Source of the DNA: Acidobacteriota bacterium
Lineage (GTDB): Bacteria; Acidobacteriota; Vicinamibacteria; Vicinamibacterales; UBA8438
Assembly: GCA_011523485.1 (NCBI GenBank)
Contig: WTGR01000563.1
Span: 1-5,365 of the forward strand
Direction of reading: 5' to 3'
Length of the DNA: 5,365 bases
A program made the position numbers and the translations under genes. This document shows, piece by piece, positions 5,031 to 5,365 of this stretch (position 1 is the first letter of the stretch; each line of letters opens with the position of its first letter). The notes beneath the pieces were generated by a model. That model was not told where the DNA came from. It worked only from the letters and a program-made list of their open reading frames with translations, and did no database searches.

Positions 5031-5120
5031 CGTGGGACGGATGGCGATCTCCATCGTGCGGGTGGAGACGGCAAACTGAATCAGTCCATGAATCCCGATT
5101 GCCGCCATCAGCGCCACGCG
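5031..5120 (-). pseudogene. fragment of an FtsX/MacB-type (ADOP-like) permease
   Basis: The minus-strand frame reads RVALMAAIGIHGLIQFAVST followed by RTMEIAIRPT. This closely resembles the conserved C-terminal stretch of FtsX-domain permeases of MacB type, usually of the form '[31 protein letters not shown]', which are hugely expanded in acidobacteria. Only about 30 residues match. The expected following GA-R segment and remaining helices are absent: after Pro79 the frame turns into Ser/Thr/Arg-rich sequence, and upstream there are no permease helices. It is therefore a gene remnant, not a working transporter. The family call rests on my recognition of the motif and was not checked by alignment. 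Confidence 0.55.
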
Positions 5121-5181
5121 CCCGCCGTCCGGACGGAGTGAGCCAGTAGTACCTGGCCCGCTGCCAGGACAGCGCAGGCAC

Positions 5182-5210
5182 TCGACACGCCGATCGGTCA
5201 CCCGTACACT
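5182..5210 (+). promoter_or_regulatory. sigma-70 promoter of the VOC protein gene
   Basis: TCGACA (5182-5187, five of six to the -35 consensus) and TACACT (5205-5210, four of six to the -10 consensus) are separated by exactly 17 bases. The predicted transcription start is near 5217, leaving a leader of about 28 bases before ATG 5245. Confidence 0.45.
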
Positions 5211-5220
5211 GAGAAGGTGA

Positions 5221-5235
5221 GCGGCACGGTGCCGC
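5221..5235 (+). repeat. GC-rich palindrome in the leader of the VOC gene
   Basis: GCGGCAC and GTGCCGC are perfect 7-base arms around a single G. The palindrome sits between the predicted transcription start and the ATG at 5245. It could be an operator or an mRNA hairpin occluding the ribosome site. Confidence 0.45.
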
Positions 5236-5244
5236 GGCTGCCTC

Positions 5245-5365
5245 ATGGAATTCACCGCCAAGGTCCGCACCTGTCTCTGGTTCGACGGCCGGGGCCAGGA
5301 AGCGGCGGAATTCTACGTCTCGCTGCTGCCGGACAGCGCGATCGACGCCATCTCCCGGCCGAGCC
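5245..5365 (+). CDS. VOC superfamily PhnB-like protein (N-terminal 40 residues, partial)
   Basis: From ATG 5245 the frame reads MEFTAKVRTCLWFDGRGQEA, then AEFYVSLLPDSAIDAISRPS, and is cut by the window end. This is the N-terminal beta-alpha motif of the PhnB/'3-demethylubiquinone-9 3-methyltransferase' domain group of the vicinal-oxygen-chelate superfamily (PF06983-like), with the hallmark CLWFDG...EAAEFY.SL.P.S. Despite the name, these small cytosolic dimers have no proven methyltransferase role; members near resistance or stress genes bind small molecules. No strong ribosome site is visible upstream, where a 15-base palindrome lies instead. It is transcribed away from the decayed region and begins a fresh unit. 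The family call is secure; substrate and C-terminus cannot be seen. Confidence 0.88.
   Translation, partial: MEFTAKVRTCLWFDGRGQEAAEFYVSLLPDSAIDAISRPS

Larger units (their letters stand above)
4770..5181 (-). other. region without an intact gene: decayed minus-strand coding sequence
   Basis: No single frame carries a believable protein across this stretch. Codon-like sequence instead moves between three minus-strand frames. One frame gives the permease piece at 5031-5120. A second gives HEIDVAIRLPVGPVGLEV at about 4970-5030. A third gives GGYGRFFGGAYLRDA over the second 39-base repeat. The frame ending at TGA 4802-4800 gives NGRFFGGAYLRDADF and then TADTADFFCLQTMIGF. This is the pattern of a gene, or parts of several, broken by small insertions, deletions and duplications. 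The plus-strand open frames here look like shadows. Confidence 0.5.

Overview
The window is GC-rich, with strong G/C preference at third codon positions. It looks like a stretch of a bacterial chromosome. Three things point to Acidobacteriota or a similar soil or marine high-GC phylum: a DUF4159 protein with a signal peptide, a decayed FtsX/MacB-type permease of the kind that is very abundant in acidobacteria, and weak Shine-Dalgarno sites. This assignment is inference and was not tested by any search.

Layout. At the left edge a minus-strand gene begins (about 50 to below 1) behind a near-consensus promoter, TTGACA-16-CATAAT. An intergenic stretch of roughly 320 bases follows, then an exported DUF4159 protein (374-1162, +). 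Next is a compact, lower-GC two-gene unit (1270-2075, +). It encodes a 55-residue, very basic small protein whose stop overlaps, as ATGA, the start of a 213-residue protein of the nucleoside 2-deoxyribosyltransferase/TIR-like Rossmann group. A consensus TATAAT precedes the unit. This cassette is the best candidate for an undescribed system.

Convergent to it, on the minus strand, are a small four-helix membrane protein (2179-2565), a PIN-domain toxin (2612-3025), its Phd/YefM-type antitoxin (3015-3266, overlapping the toxin by 11 bases) and an AAA+ ATPase with a C-terminal DUF4143/nuclease-like domain (3306-4706). A perfect 7-base inverted repeat lies over the probable antitoxin promoter, as expected for an autoregulated toxin-antitoxin operon. 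An AT-rich island with mirrored ACCCATA/TATGGGT boxes precedes the ATPase gene.

The stretch 4770-5181 has no intact gene. It holds minus-strand coding remnants in several frames, including a recognisable FtsX permease piece (5031-5120), and two identical 39-base direct repeats 74 bases apart. At the right edge a VOC/PhnB-like protein begins (5245, +) behind a plausible promoter and continues past the window.

Together, the toxin-antitoxin pair, the DUF4143 ATPase, the low-GC two-gene cassette and the decayed permease look like an accessory or variable segment between ordinary chromosomal genes. No transposase, integrase, tRNA, rRNA or CRISPR array was seen.
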